DNA of 64,000 nucleotides from NCBI RefSeq assembly GCF_000230715.2, contig NC_019792.1, positions 2,356,001-2,420,000 on the forward strand. Reading direction: 5' to 3'. Source of the stretch: Natronobacterium gregoryi SP2. GTDB lineage: Archaea; Halobacteriota; Halobacteria; Halobacteriales; Natrialbaceae. A model generated the notes under the pieces. That model saw nothing but the letters and a program-made list of their open reading frames with translations, did no database searches and had not been told where the DNA came from. The position numbers and the translations under genes were made by a program. Shown in pieces: positions 63,836-64,000 of the stretch (position 1 is the stretch's first letter; each line of letters starts with the position of its first letter).

Positions 63836-64000
63836 TCACTCCTCGAAGACGTCTTCGAGTCGTTCGCGCATGAACTGTCTCCGATACTGCCGCCGTTCCG
63901 TCTCCGAGAGGTAGTTCTTCAGGACCACCGAGGAGTCGGAACTGCCCTGCTCGGCCGCGATTACGTCCAGATTCTCCCGCAGGTCCTTCATCGCCTGGTT
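63836..64000 (-). CDS. C-terminal part of an unidentified protein (partial)
   Basis: A frame entering from the right edge encodes 54 residues to a TGA at 63836-63838. It includes MKDLRENLDVIAAEQGSS, then VVLKNYLSETERRQYRRQFM and ends RERLEDVFEE. The helical, Arg-rich tail resembles C-termini of some haloarchaeal tyrosine-integrase-like proteins, but this is recalled, not shown. The active site would lie outside the window. Confidence 0.45.
   Translation of the reverse strand, partial: NQAMKDLRENLDVIAAEQGSSDSSVVLKNYLSETERRQYRRQFMRERLEDVFEE

Overview
The window comes from a haloarchaeon (class Halobacteria). The coding DNA is GC-rich with C/G-ending codons and proteins are strongly acidic. The gene set is archaeal: class I lysyl-tRNA synthetase, ribosomal proteins S19e and L15e, a PDCD5-like protein, CDP-archaeol synthase CarS, tRNA-Ile agmatidine synthase TiaS, Rio2 kinase and a GfcR-type regulator. 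Several small proteins look like haloarchaea-only families. The repeats suggest a Natrialbales-type genome, but that is inference. Most of the window is ordinary chromosome with short operons and many convergent pairs only 0-2 bp apart.

Layout. 0.1-7.4 kb: formyltransferase-fold protein, large PDZ site-2 protease, lysS with UMP kinase, a decayed capA, and a MobB-MoaE fusion. 7.6-20 kb: small conserved protein, second site-2 protease, thiL, the S19e/PDCD5/PP-loop cluster, an SppA/DUF4350 membrane pair, hisS, sulfatase, and a cobalamin-binding protein. 20-24.7 kb: a candidate structured RNA, a HalOD1 protein, phoU, and a magnesium-transport operon (leader ORF, MgtE-type membrane protein, CBS protein) with a diverged second copy of the leader ORF. 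24.9-33.2 kb: phospholipase D-like protein, YdjM-like protein, third site-2 protease, M32 carboxypeptidase, SDR, YgfZ-type protein and small conserved proteins. 33.2-34.6 kb: an island of three head-to-tail CTAG-bounded MITEs. 34.6-51.2 kb: oxidoreductases, an orphan DNA methyltransferase, TrkA, purine permease, TiaS, proline dehydrogenase, carS, pyrE and an overlapping proC-proB-proA operon. 51.5-56.3 kb: accessory zone with an IS1595 insertion splitting a small membrane gene, IS200/IS605-like debris, an IS110 element, an antitoxin remnant and a secreted-protein gene with an in-frame stop. 56.5-64 kb: thrS, gfcR, methylaspartate mutase small subunit, UspA, L15e, KDPG aldolase and rio2.

Genes that fit together: proCBA (synthesis) lies about 4 kb from proline dehydrogenase (breakdown). 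GfcR lies about 2.4 kb from a KDPG aldolase, an enzyme of the sugar pathway its family controls. The Mg transport locus couples a 47-codon leader ORF, the membrane domain and a separate CBS protein in one tightly spaced operon.

Most unusual content: (1) the translated leader ORF overlapping the mgtE start, with a second copy 0.45 kb upstream; (2) an approximately 84-bp dispersed palindromic element present at least eight times, whose terminal TGA is itself the stop codon of four genes; (3) a CTAG-bounded MITE family including a triple array; (4) a multi-hairpin RNA candidate at 20.4 kb. No tRNA, rRNA or CRISPR array was recognised.
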